Shown here piece after piece: positions 20,632 through 31,146 of a DNA stretch of 64,000 nt. The position numbers were made by a program, and so were the translations under genes. Source of the DNA: Anastrepha obliqua. Lineage: Eukaryota > Arthropoda > Insecta > Diptera > Tephritidae. Every line of letters starts with the position of its first letter. Position 1 is the stretch's first letter. The notes under the pieces were generated by a model. That model was not told the DNA's origin. It was given only the letters and a program-made list of their open reading frames with translations, and ran no database searches. Location: NCBI RefSeq assembly GCF_027943255.1, contig NW_026562179.1:3846501-3910500 (forward strand), read 5' to 3'.

Positions 20632-23600
20632 TCAGGCTAAAGAGCCCATTGTATTTAAAGCTCTGGAAAGGGGGTAGATAGTCAAGGAGGGAGGGAGAAA
20701 AGTATCAGAGAAAGAGATAGGAAAGAATAGAGACAGAGATAGAGATAGTTCGTCCTGTGAGAATTTTCCAGATTCTTTGGCAAATCTGTAAATATCCTCC
20801 AGTTTTAGAATATTACTCATTCTCATGACATCGGAACCCAATACTCGTAGCCTTGCTCTATCAAAGGCAGGACACTCACAGAGAAAGTGCTCAGTGCTAT
20901 CCGCCTCCTCCAAGCAGGACAGGCATACCGGGATCTCGATTATTCCAATGGTGGTCATATGCTGACCCCATGGGTTGTGTCCTGTAATGATGCCGACCAC
21001 CAACCGAATATCTTTCCTTCTAAGTTTTAGTAGAAAGTTTGACAGTTTTCTGTTCGGACTTGTCACAAAACAGTTTGCAGTTCTGCAGCGTTCCAGACCG
21101 GACCATCGCTATTGATGTAGATTGCCTACATAATTGCTGATCCAGTTCATAATTCCTGCGGAACTGATTCCGATTATGGGCTCTGGCCCCTGTGGGGGCA
21201 CCGCTGATCCACGGTTGGCCAATTCGTCGGCAATTTCGTTTCCTTGAACATCGGAGTGTCCCGGAACCCATATAAGTACAAGCCTGTTTTGTCTTGCGAC
21301 AGAATTAAGCTTCTTCTTACATTCTTGAACAATCTTTGAGGTTTGCTTCGCGTTCTCCAGAGCCTTCAATGCAGCCTGACTGTCACTGAAGACTCCAATC
21401 CGTTTCCCACTCCATCTCCTCTCGATTATCCCTTCGGCTATTTTTAGGATGGCCAAAACTTTTGTTTGGAAAACAGTTGCCATTCCCCCCACAGCATAGT
21501 GATACTTATTACTATCGTTTAAGTACCATCCGGCTCCAGACCCTATTTCGTTCTTGGACCCATCGGTAAAGAAAATATCCGTGGCACACGTGATGCATAA
21601 ACATTCACTCCTTTGCAGCCTGTATAGTTCCCGGATTGTGGACTTAACCATGCTCCGTCGTCACCAGACCACAGAAGCGTAAGTGATGATTGGTCTGATA
21701 AGTGCTGTGTATATCCATAGGACCACAGCAGGTTTCAGACCCCAGGTTTTACCAAAGGCTCTACGGCATTGCTGAAAAATCTTCAATGCACGATTCACCT
21801 TCAGTGAAACGTGTGTCTCCCAAGTCAGCTTCTTATCCAAGATTACTCCTAAATATTTAACTTCGTTGGAAAGACCGAGTGTCACACCTTTCAGTGTTGG
21901 AAGACTGAGTCCATCCAATTTCCGTTTTCTCGTAAACAAGACTATGGTTGTTTTGTTTGGGTTAACGGAAAGACCTTGTCTCATGCACCAGTCATCGATT
22001 TTGTCAAGAATCTTCTGCACTTTCGTGCAAAGCCTCCTTAAGGATTTATCCGATGTTAGCGCACAGGCGTCGTCCGCATATGCTTGGACGTGAAAACCGA
22101 GTTCCTGCATCTCCACTAATAGAGAGTCTACGACGAAGCACCACAGCAGCGGAGAAAGAACACCCCCTTGGGGACATCCCTGCTTGGCCCTGACTGTGAT
22201 TTGCTCGTCATCGCTTCCACCAGCGGTTAACAGCCTCTCAGAGAGCATGGAATATATCCATTTTATAATGGCTTGATTAACTCCGTGTCGTTCGGCAGAA
22301 GAACATATCGAGCCGAAAGTGGCATTATCAAAAGCCCTCTCAATGTCCACGAACACGTCCATTGTGTATTCGGCAGCTCCCAGCCCGGCCTCAATCTTGC
22401 TAACAAGATCGTGCAAGGCTGATTCACATGATTTTCCACTCTGGTAAGCGTGTTGATTTCTACTAAGTGGACTTCTCGGCAATACCCCCACTCGAATATG
22501 TTTCTCCACCAGTCATTCCAGACTTTTCAACATGAACGATGTCAAACTGATTGGTCTACAACTTTTTGCTAGGGAATAGTCATATTTTCCTGGTTTCGGA
22601 ATAAATACTACTCTTACGCGTCGCCTTTGGGATGGTATATAACCAAATGCGAGACAGGCTGTGAAGATCCTTTTCAGGGCCTCAATCAGCCTGTCTCCTC
22701 CTTTTGTAAGCATTGCTGGATATATTCCGTCAGGTCCAGGGGACTTAAATTTCTCAAAGGAAGATAAGGAAAACCTTATCGATTCCCTTGTCACTATCCG
22801 ACTAGCAATATACCAGCTGTACCTAGAGGTTCCACCGTTGCTACCGTTATTATTCATGCCACTCTCAACTTCAGAGAGATTTCTACTACCCGGAAAATGG
22901 GTTTCGAGAGAGAGAGTCCACTTCCAAAACTCGCCATCGGTTGATTTGATTTCCAACTGACCTATTGGTAAGTGTTAAATCAATCACCTCTTGTTTCCTT
23001 CTGGTCACAAAAGTTGGTTTGTTACCAGTGTTTTGAATGACCACTCGGATGACAGGATAAAATCCAGTAACTGGAGACCTCTGGGGTTGCATTTGCTGCT
23101 TCCACACACAATGTTCTGTGAATTTGCATCACAGCCCACTAATAGCCCCAGATTATTGGATTTTGCGTACTTGCCCACTGTTCTTAGCTCCCTCGAAGGA
23201 GGTGGCTGTAAAGAGTCGTAGGGTAGGTTGGCCAAAACTGTGACAGCTTTGACACTGTTCCCACTTTTCAAGTACTTTATTTTTGCAGCACCGATACCTC
23301 CGGAGCATAGCTCTTTTAACATCGTGTGTTCGATCAACCTCGGCATGATAATACATGCTCGCGGTCTCACATTCCCTTCACAATGAAGTATTTGTCCCCA
23401 CGTCATAGCACCTAGACCACAGATACGCTTGTGACATACCCATGGTTCTTGTATAAGTATTATGTGTGGGTTTGTTTGCAGTTTTGCATGAGTACGGCAC
23501 AAGAGAGCCGTAGACGCTTTGCTATGCTGCAGATTTATCTGTGTAAATATTACTTCAGTCATGAGAATGAGTATATTTACCCTTTGCCTCCACCTTATCC

Positions 23601-23880
23601 TAGACACGGAAGTGGATTCGCCCCAGATGTAGGTGAGGACGGCACCCGTACTTCGACTTAAGAACCTTGAGAGACCCAAGATCGATACCCAATACCAGGT
23701 GGAAACCCGCCTCTGAAGTGGTAGCGGATTTCTGCCTGATGCACGAGTATACTCTCCAGAGAGTCGTGTCAAGATCCTTATTCTGAACACGGATGCGTTT
23801 GAGGAGTTCTGCCGAATTGCAGGAAGGACGCGGAATCCAGACACTCGCTCGTACCAGCCTTTCTTTGCTACTCTCAACAA
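20632..23880 (-). pseudogene. LOA-2 ORF2: endonuclease, RT, RNase H, zinc knuckle
   Basis: The endonuclease begins in 23880-23005 (VIFTQINLQHSKASTALL, IILIQEPWVC, LLVGCDANSQN) and continues shifted at 23107-22886 (EVIDLTLTN). The linker and RT entry lie in 22956-22513 (SPGPDGIYPAML, VRVVFIPKPGKYDY). The RT in 22509-21661 shows MDVFVDIERAFDNATF, CPQGGVLSPLLWCFVV and VQAYADDACALTSD. The RNase H in 21651-21109 is complete (DIFFTDGSKNEIG, VFSDSQAALKAL, VLIWVPGHSDVQGNEIADEL). The final knuckle CLSCLEEADSTEHFLCEC is in 21066-20632. Each block is open but they are in different frames, so the protein is disrupted. The RT and RNase H catalytic residues all remain. Confidence 0.85.
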
Positions 23881-24037
23881 GAATTAACTTGCTGTCAACT
23901 TGTTCAGTTGCTTCAGATCGTTTCGACGGCGGTATATCGCTCACACTCACTCGGCTCTCCATTGGCATAGCCAATGTGCCATGTTTCACCACTAGTAATG
24001 CGCTTCCTCCGGAGCCCTGGGTGTCAGTTCCGGTCAC
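23600..24037 (-). pseudogene. LOA-2 ORF1, C-terminal part (DUF4780-like)
   Basis: A 145-codon frame contains LVRASVWIPRPSCNSAELLK, then LDTTLWRVYSC and a C-terminal RPHLHLGRIHFRV. The layout matches the nucleic-acid-binding domain of LOA ORF1 proteins (compare RARIWVPN in LOA-1). The N-terminal portion (24368-24034) is only seen as short fragments in other frames, so the gene is truncated or shifted. It lies directly upstream of the endonuclease frame. Confidence 0.65.
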
Positions 24038-24392
24038 AGGGGGTGTGGGGTTCGGGCCTGCACATCCGATGCCCGAACCGTCGATTGCTCGACGGGAGGA
24101 TTTCCCGAAAGTGGGTTACCTCGTGCAGAGAGATCCTTTGTTAACCTCCACATTATGATGAAATGCATTTTATACCTCCTGCCAGGTTGTCGGTACGGTA
24201 CTCTCCACATAGTACTTGGATGGCCACCAATTCCGCCGTTCCGCGGATGAGTGGATACCCAATTCCTATATGGAGCTGCACTCTTAGTTCGTGGTAAGTT
24301 AATCTCCATAGCATGGGGTTAACTCGCCACTTAAGCCTCATCCCGCGGCAAGGAGACCGACATGACAAGGGTAAGTAAGTTACTAATATGCC

Positions 24393-26110
24393 AGAATGCC
24401 CAGTTTCGTATTTATGAAACAGAGATATTTGCTTTCTTAACTCGCTTTCATCCTGGATGTCCTGTGCTAAAAAGCTACATCTTACAAATGATAGCCGTTC
24501 ACTACTTAAGAAATTGTTAATTAAAATTTGTTGTATGCATGATCATTAATTTGGGAAAATATCGCCACATTTCCTTTATCAAAATTTGTTCGGACTATAT
24601 TAGTTACATTGTCAGAGTCAATATCTTGTTTATCGATAAAGATTCTTCTGTTTTTGAAAATTTCCATGACCTCAACTTCCTTGTTATTTACTAAAATTAG
24701 TTGGTTTTTGAACCTATTTGCTATGGTATCTAAAATAGAAATATGATCATTGAAATTCTCTGCCTGAGAATGTACGGTTTCCAGGGAATGGTTGGATTGA
24801 ACTTCTAGATATATATCAGATTGATTTGCTGCTTCTTCAGCATTTAGATTTTTCATTATAAAAGTTTCGTTAAGAGTGATTCCTAAATCATCAGAATCTA
24901 ACGCGTTTATTTCACACTTTTCGCAATTAATGCGGCTGAGAAAGTCTGCTAATTTATTTTCTTTGCCAGCAATGCAATCAATGCGTCGTATTCCCCTAAT
25001 TGAACTAGCCATCTCTGTAATCTCGGGCTTATATCTTTACCCGAGTTTTTGACTTGCAACCACTTTAGTGGTTGATGATCGGTTTGGAGATCAAATTCTC
25101 TTCCAAAAAGATAAGGTCTATAGTATTTGACTCCCCACACTATTGCCAATAGCTCTTTTTCAATAGTGGAATAATTTTTTTCATGATTATTTAGTATTCG
25201 CGATGCGAATGAAACAGGATGACCATCTTGGGTCAAAACCGCACCAATAGCAAAATTGCTGGCGTCAGTGATAAGCTTAAAGCGCTTATTAAAATTTGGA
25301 TATTTTAAAATAGGCGGATTTTTTATTATATCCTTTAGTTTTTCAAAAGCTATAATATAATTTGGGTCTCTTATGTTGATTTTAGCATTTTTCTTTAAAT
25401 ATGCGATCATGGGGTAAGTTACTTTAGAATAGTCTTTTATAAATTTTCGGTAGAAACCATTTATTCCTAAAAATGATTTAATCTGCTTTTGTGTTGTCGG
25501 AAGCTTCAATTTTTGAATTACTTCGACCTTAGCTGGATTTGGCTTAACACCTTTAGGTGTAAATATATGACCTAAAAATTCGGTTTTGTTTTTTTTTTTT
25601 TTGTAATATAATATTTTGTATATAGACAACACAAATTTTATTTATATACTGACGAAGGACTGAATTCATAAGTCGCTGGAAAGTCGAAGGGGCATTTTTA
25701 AGCCCAAATGGCATTCTTATGAATTCGTAATGGCCAAAAGGTGTAGAAAAGGCAGTTTTTTTCTGTCATTTTCATCTACAACAATTTGATGAAAACCTTT
25801 GGCAAAATCAATAGAAGAGAAGTATTGAGCTTTGCCCAATTTATCAAGAATTCCTTCCATGTTGGGAATTGGAAATTTATCATTAACAGTAATTTCATTT
25901 AGCTTCCGGTAATCTACAACAATTAGTCATTTTTGGATGCCAGAATTGTCGATCTTCTTTGGCACTACCCATAAAGGACTATTATAAGGTGAATTGCTTT
26001 CCTTAATTGTGTTTTGCTCTAACATTTCTTTGATTTGCTTCTTTATTTCTTCTTCGTGAATTTGGGGGTACCTAGGTATAAATTTTTGATTATACAGCTC
26101 TATCAGTTGA
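24393..26110 (-). pseudogene. Gypsy-like pol: RT, RNase H, start of integrase
   Basis: From the right, RT motifs are scattered in several frames at 26110-25640 ([20 protein letters not shown]; the DFAKGFHQI block). Then a long frame, 25632-24949, has [40 protein letters not shown] and RNase H motifs ITDASNFAIGAVLTQDG, TIEKELLAIVWGVKYYRPYL and LQTDHQPLKWL. A shifted frame, 25012-24521, has IDCIAGKENKLADFLSRI and the connection. The integrase start (QISLFHKYETGHSG) follows before LOA-2. The stretch that should hold the RT active-site box is deleted or degraded near 25640-25760. Not functional. Confidence 0.8.
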
Positions 26111-26162
26111 TGTAATTATTTCATGTTTAATTTTATGGGTTGCAGAAAGCTTATCACCCTCT

Positions 26163-26654
26163 TTATAAAATAAATCTTTGAAACTGTGCAATAACCTCGA
26201 TAACCTGGGTTTCTTCCGAATCTAGATGTCTCAGATTCAATTTTTCTAGGTCGCTGTGTTCAAGTGAGCCAATTTCTACACTATTGTATGGATTGTAATT
26301 TCTAAACGGTATATGTTTGTCTAGAATAGTAATAAATTTATTCTCTACATCAATCTTAGCTTTAAGAGCGATGACAAAATTTTGATCTATTATTGCTGAA
26401 TAAATTTTGCTATGGAAATCAAAAACCTTCCAAGAGAAGGTACCTGAGATATTAAATTCTCTAGGTATTGGGGTAACTAATTTGTGTGTCACTTGGTTTA
26501 TTCCGTTTATGGTTCTGTAAAAAAGGGGTGAATTGAGTTGTTGAGTGGGAAAAGTATTCCCAAGGACATTAGGTTTAATTATGCTTGTTTCTGATCCGGT
26601 GTCTATGATACATCTAATTTTACAATTTCCAATTGTTACTAATATTATGGGCAA
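26163..26654 (-). pseudogene. Gypsy-like protease region of pol
   Basis: A 163-codon frame with the aspartic-protease signature CIIDTGSETSII about 17 residues in; it would cleave the gag-pol polyprotein. It overlaps the end of the gag frame by 10 bases in another frame, suggesting a frameshift-type junction. It leads into RT after a frame break near 26160. The active-site Asp-Thr-Gly is intact. Confidence 0.75.
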
Positions 26655-27809
26655 TTTTGTGGAGAAGCCATCATATAAAAATTTACTTCCCCCTCTTCTT
26701 TTAAATTACCGATATCCATTGGCTCTGGTTCTTGTTGATACGCATTAGTTTGGCGTTGTTGACTACTATGATAAGATTTTCTAGTCTGAGAAGAATTTGG
26801 TTGATTGTACTTAAATAATTTACTGGAATTTAATTGCTGTGTTGAATTTCTGCTGTAATTTTCAACTGGAAAATTATTGATTAATCTGTATTGTGACCTG
26901 TGGTAAGGGTATGAATTCCACCAGTTGAAATTTCGGGTTTGAAAACTACTATTCGGTTTAAAGTTGCCATTTTGGAAGTTATTATTTGGCTTAGATTTTT
27001 GCCAATTTGTGTTTTGAAAACAATTATTAGTATTCCAATTATTGCTATGAAAACTATTACTTGGCTTTAATGATTGCCAATTGTTGTTTGTTTTCCGTTC
27101 ACTTTGTATATTAACCCTATGGTTAAATGCAATGGCCCTTGTGTTATCTAATAGTTTCAGTTTGGTATATTTTGTAATTATCTCATTCAAAGTCGCATTT
27201 TCACTTAAATGAGCCCTAATTGGTCCGTCAATTTTTTCTAATAATATGTCTAGGTCTAATATGTCGGAAGATACCAGGTTTTAATGGGCCAGACAAGTAC
27301 ATATATATCATTAATATTAAATTTGAAAGTTTCAAAAATATTAAACAGTTCTCTTAAATTTCTTACTTTTATTGTCCGGCACAAGTTGAAGACTTCTCCG
27401 TAGGTCGTCTTTGGGCTGCATTCTTGTTGAATTTTTCCCTTCATTTCCTCCCACGAAGCGCCGCTTTCTAGTTCTCTTACACGCCGGCCAGCATTGCCAT
27501 GAATCTTCTCATCGGCCACAATTCTCAAACAAAACTGAATAAGGCTCAGATTTGTTCCGCATAAAGTAAGATTACAGCATTGATAAAGGCCCTTGAGTTT
27601 TGATTTTCTGAAAGGGGCTGCAAGCGTCGAAATTGGTCGATGACATCCTTGGCGGTCATGTTAAAATTAAATTCCTGTTGTTGGTGTTGCGTTTGTTGTT
27701 GTTGCTGCTGCTGTATTAAGCATTGTTGCTGCAGTTGTAAATTTTGTAACTCCGCTTCTTGTCTGCGGATGACCTCCAGTAGTTCTTCTACGTCGTGCTG
27801 GTTAGCCAT
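26645..27809 (-). pseudogene. Gypsy-like gag
   Basis: The likely start is ATG 27809 (MANQHDVEELLEVIRRQEAE), in a frame open from 27953. A Gln-rich stretch of 7 consecutive Gln plus others follows, then FNMTAKDVIDQFRRLQPLSE. Two frame changes (near 27540 and 27250) connect to a capsid-like segment (AGRRVRELESGASWEEMKGK) and a long Asn-rich tail (27190-26645) of repeated NNWNTN/FQNxN motifs. No CCHC knuckle is present, as in several 17.6/297-type gags. Broken by the two shifts. It would form the particle. Confidence 0.7.
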
Positions 27810-27901
27810 TATGAAATTTCTGTTTCGGTCGAAAATTTCACTTCGTCGCATAGAAATTTCACTTCGTTGTTCTTTAAATATTCTTTCGGGAATATCTCCA
27901 A

Positions 27902-27912
27902 TGACTGCGCCA
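27902..27912 (-). other. Primer binding site of the gypsy-like element
   Basis: The coding strand reads TGGCGCAGTCA at the inner edge of the 5' LTR. I recall TGGCGCAGTC as the tRNA-Ser primer site of 17.6/297-type elements, which fits this order of genes. Confidence 0.6.
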
Positions 27913-28307
27913 CTAATGTGTTTTAAGTCTTTGGACTTAAAATAAAACACCAAAGTTAATTTTTTTCACAGTTTTTATTTTTAAACAAATTCAACCTTCT
28001 TGGTTGCTGTGAATCTACAGACTGACTTCAAATAATTTCCTTAATTCTAATAACACTTGTTTTGCGCTCACTTTATGGAGTACTTTATGCTTATTGAGAG
28101 CATAACTGCATTGAGCGAAAAACGTGTCGGTGTAATTTTACATACTAAGCAAATCTTTTGGTGGGAACCTTTACTTGTGAAATCTTAGTATCTTAGCATT
28201 TAAATAGTTTGGTGTATGATTCCAATTTCATTAAATGTAAGACAATACTCTCACAATTCAAAAAAGGGAAATAAATAGATAGAGTGGTGGAGTGATGGTA
28301 CGCAACT
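27912..28307 (-). repeat. 5' LTR of the gypsy-like element
   Basis: A 396-bp repeat, near-identical to 18434-18932 apart from the duplication there. The coding-strand start is AGTTGCGTACC and the end CACATTAGT. Confidence 0.85.
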
Positions 28308-28368
28308 CGGGTCGCATCACACCTTAGGTTGAGGGAGTTTTTTTTAACGAAGTTTACGTCTTCGACCT
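28308..28368 (-). mobile_element. 5' end of LOA-1, separated from the rest by the gypsy-like element
   Basis: Aligns with 45890-45949, the leader of LOA-B, and includes the 19-base shared motif. The first four bases are the target duplication. Confidence 0.75.
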
Positions 28369-28559
28369 GTATGATTCGCGGGAGACCTACTCCCCTACCT
28401 TATCTGGGAGGCGTTCCCCTATCCACCACCTGGGGACGTGCCCTATAGGGATAACAGGTTCCCCCAAGGGATACCAGGGTAATTTATAAAGCCTTTTCTT
28501 TCTGAGCGGAATGTTACCCAAATTCAGCAAATAAATTTTCCCAATTGAAGCCATTGAAT
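28369..28559. other. Unassigned stretch with two I-SceI-like 18-mers
   Basis: Probably decayed CR1-like endonuclease sequence. It contains TAGGGATAACAGG at 28446-28458 and AAGGGATACCAGGGTAAT at 28466-28483. Confidence 0.35.
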
Positions 28560-28770
28560 AATTGCAATAATAGCATAATGAATAATTGAATGATACTTGA
28601 TAGCAATAAGAACGCCACCCCCCACGCAAGTACCCTGTCTTTGCAGCATCCCTGCCTTTGCGAAAAACGTTAAATAAGTTCGGGTCGAAGAATTCATTGC
28701 CGTAGAAACTTGTATTTAGGTCTCAACAAGAACGAAGATGTCGTAATCTAACTGCGCGCTAAGGGAATGT
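28560..28770 (-). pseudogene. CR1-like endonuclease N-terminal remnant
   Basis: The minus strand gives LDYDIFVLVET near 28730 and, further along, GGGVLIAI, the early motifs of apurinic-type endonucleases (the Glu is in VET). It is broken by stops and shifts. It follows the ORF1 remnant on the same strand and precedes the LOA-1 insertion; the linker and RT at 12093-13370 would be its continuation. Confidence 0.5.
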
Positions 28771-28859
28771 ACATACACAGCCTTCGTACGCATGCCGGAT
28801 AAGTTCTGAAAATATACCTAAAGACCACCACGAGGAAGATTCGAAGATGTTATTATGCC

Positions 28860-30226
28860 GGTGGCGGCTGCTGCGAATCCTTTTGAAAAAACCTAACCTG
28901 CTTCACAGTTACATTTGTTGGCCAGATTTCTGAGCTTAACAATTTTTCATACGAAGGCTCCAGAACTCCCAACTTAAATTTGACCCTTTTAATGCTTGTT
29001 AATGGGATATTCTTTTTGATCAGTTTCAAACAGAACAGTACCTATATTTGTACTCAAGCCTGTATGCTTGATACGTAATCTTTAATATCATCTTCAGATA
29101 CGGAGGGAGAGAAAGAAGCCAAGTGTAACCATTTGTATTTGACCGCGACATCCAAATCATTACAAGTATTTGTACCTACTACTCGTACTTGTTTTTTGCT
29201 CCGTTTCTTATTGACAGTAGTCCACTGTGCATTATTAATCGGAGCAGCAGGCGAATGAACAGAGCGCGAAGAGTTAGGTTTAGCAGCGACTGGCGCAGAC
29301 GTTTTTACATGTTTTTTGCTCCGTTTATTATTGACCGTCGCTCACTGTGCATTATTGACCGCAGCAGCAGGCGAAAGAACAGAGCATGAAGTGGGCAAAA
29401 GAGCAGCATTGGAGACAGCATCGACTGGCGCTGAAACCTTAGCGTATGTGTGTATAGACTGATTAGAGCGAATAGCAGCAGTCACATTAACGCCAACATC
29501 AGCATTAGCAGCAGTAGTAGGACATCAAGCAGAGAAGACAACATTTGTTGGTGCCGAGATCTCAACGATGCATTAGATGAGGATGGTAAATCATTAGTAG
29601 CGGCGGGCGAAGAAAGAGCACCATGAGAAATTAGTGATAACGGTGGGCGGGTACATTTAGCAGCAGTTATTTTTCTAGCTGCAGCATTATCACTACCAAA
29701 CTTCTCGAAAGCATCAGTAAAGTATGAGCGTAGGTTATTAACCTCGGCTGTGAGTAAGGATATCATATTACTTTTCTCTAGCAAATTTAACTGCATATAA
29801 AGGAGATCTGAGTGCAAATTCTCAGTTTTATTGGAAATTTTATTATTGCCTTCAGGAATATCACTGATTACTTTATGCATACGGGCATTCTCAGATCGAA
29901 GAGAAACCTATATGCTGTATAGGGATTCAAATGTTACTTCTTGCTAATTGGCGCTTTCACTGCGACTTACACTGCCTTTCTAAGCACTGCTGACTAAGCG
30001 AACCAATAGAACTTATATTTAAAGAGTTGGATTGAACATTTGAATTAGTTCCGTTAGTTGATATGGCGTTCATGGGAGGTAGAGGGGGTAAACGGATTGA
30101 TTTATTATTATTATTATTATTCGAGCTCATAAGAAACTTCAAATCAGCAGGTAGGATACCACCACATTGCGTATGGAAAGGTTCATTGTACCTCGTGCAC
30201 TGCACTCCTTTCCACCTTTTGGCCAC
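28860..30226 (-). pseudogene. CR1-like ORF1 with PHD-type finger
   Basis: From 30226 leftwards there is a Cys/His finger (CTRYNEPFHTQCGGIL) with a run of six Asn after it. A leucine-rich coiled-coil segment follows (29880 onward: LLYMQLNLLEKSNMISLL), then an Ala/Ser-rich region. Two in-frame copies of a Lys/Arg-rich block (INNAQWTTVNKKRSKK-like) come next, and last a C-terminal domain with YKWLHLASFSPSVSEDDIKD and SSEIWPTNVTVK. This is the finger/coiled-coil/RRM-like layout of CR1/jockey-group ORF1 proteins. Several frames are needed, so it is broken. Its role would be RNA binding. Confidence 0.65.
29191..29393 (-). repeat. In-frame tandem duplication in the CR1-like ORF1, period 120 bp
   Basis: Copies start at 29191 and 29311 (both GTTTTTTGCTCCG on the plus strand) and encode the same basic block 40 codons apart. 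About 80 bases are clearly alike. Confidence 0.7.
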
Positions 30227-30572
30227 ACGAACAAAGCATTATTATGCCTATATAGTTTGTAACTAATTAAATTAAGTTATATTTTTAATTTTTTTATTTA
30301 TTTATTAATTTTGCGTAACGTTGTCACTGTCTCATTTTTAACATTGAGAAAAAACAAGCAAAAGAATCGAACTGAAAAATCAAAGCACGACACTAGCATA
30401 TCAAAAGACGTCCGTTCAGCGCAACACGTTCACCAGTACCAACACATCAAATAGATTTCACTCCACTTCCTCAGATTACAGATTTCAGCCCATCCAGTCC
30501 GATCGCATTCTGCTTCCGACCCAGCATGCCATAATCAGGACCTTATTGGTATCAATCCTGATGACACGTAGA
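30227..30572 (-). other. Probable 5' leader of the CR1-like element
   Basis: Noncoding, AT-rich at first then mixed. It ends where similarity to the array (45950 onward) begins at 30573. No motif recognised. Confidence 0.4.
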
Positions 30573-31146
30573 TCGCGGCCGATCAGCCCCTCCTAACATG
30601 AAAACCAAACGGATAACCGCTTATTTTGAGCCCCACTCTCCTGAAATTTTATGATCGTATCGCCCACACGAAGGACATCTATTTAAAGGTGGTGCTTAGT
30701 CGCCTTGTCACAGAGGTATCACCAGAAATTCTGGATTTTCTAGCGCTTCCTGCTCCTCTCCCGCTCCTTGTCAGGGTTGCTTATTTGTCAAGACTTATTT
30801 ACAGCTAACGTACTGCTACAAGTCTTTCGGCTTTCTGCAACCTGCCAACCCCCAGCTATGCCCCCCGGTCATGGATCTCGCAAACCACGGGGTATAGAGT
30901 ACGCTTTATATAGACTAAAATCTACGAGTATATGCTTAAGAAATATAAAACAATTTCTGGATACTTGATTTTTTCCACAGATTGAAGCAAAGAAGAAAAA
31001 CCGTCAGCGGAAACATACAATGCCTATTGTATAAATAATTTCATTTTTTAGCTATTATCTTCTTAAACAGTTGGTTTAAACAGCTGACGCACGTTTCGTG
31101 TTTTGTTTCGCTGTCAAACATCTTCAGTTTTGTCTATAATTCAACC

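Larger units (their letters stand above)
20555..24387 (-). mobile_element. LOA-2: LOA-type non-LTR element nested in the integrase gene
   Basis: It is flanked by a candidate 5-bp duplication ATGCC (20550-20554 and 24388-24392). The minus strand has ORF1, endonuclease, RT, RNase H and a Cys/His knuckle, and ends in a tail of AATTC/AAATTC-like repeats. It is a family different from LOA-1 (about one third identical by eye in the RT). Nearly full length but frameshifted in several places. It belongs to the same orientation stack as its host. Confidence 0.8.
18434..28307 (-). mobile_element. Gypsy/errantivirus-like LTR retrotransposon
   Basis: LTRs lie at 27912-28307 (5', 396 bp) and 18434-18932 (3', 499 bp because of a 103-bp internal tandem duplication). 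On the coding strand they begin AGTT and end CATTAGT. A 4-bp target duplication CGGG lies at 18430-18433 and 28308-28311. Inside, right to left, are gag, protease, RT/RNase H, integrase and a truncated env: the errantivirus order. LOA-2 has inserted in the integrase N-terminal region. All frames are broken, so this is an old, inactive insect retroelement copy. Confidence 0.85.
13371..28368 (-). mobile_element. LOA-1: LOA-type non-LTR element split by a gypsy-like insertion
   Basis: The element occupies 13371-18433 and 28312-28368; the middle is a later insertion. It has a 3' tail of AACC repeats, ORF2 (endonuclease, RT, RNase H, Cys/His knuckle), ORF1 with a DUF4780-type domain and a 5' leader. 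An RNase H after the RT is diagnostic of the I/LOA group. The 5' terminus is put at 28368 because copy LOA-B stops being similar at the same base (45949). Rejoining the two halves at the CGGG duplication matches the uninterrupted LOA-B leader. Confidence 0.8.

Noticed and set aside
24150..24387. HDV-like ribozyme at the 5' end of LOA-2
   Set aside because: A CGG/CCG hairpin with a CC-containing loop is present, but P1 and P2 could not be paired.
27640..27945. Plus-strand Cys-rich frame
   Set aside because: It is the complement of the Gln-rich stretch of gag.
28308..28368. HDV-like ribozyme at the 5' end of LOA-1 / LOA-B
   Set aside because: The first bases (GGTCGAAGACG / GGCCGAAGACG) have no P1 partner at the right distance, and no L3 or J4/2 could be placed.
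30626..30808. 60-codon frame repeated at 45996
   Set aside because: Slight gag-like feel only; no motif strong enough to call a gene.
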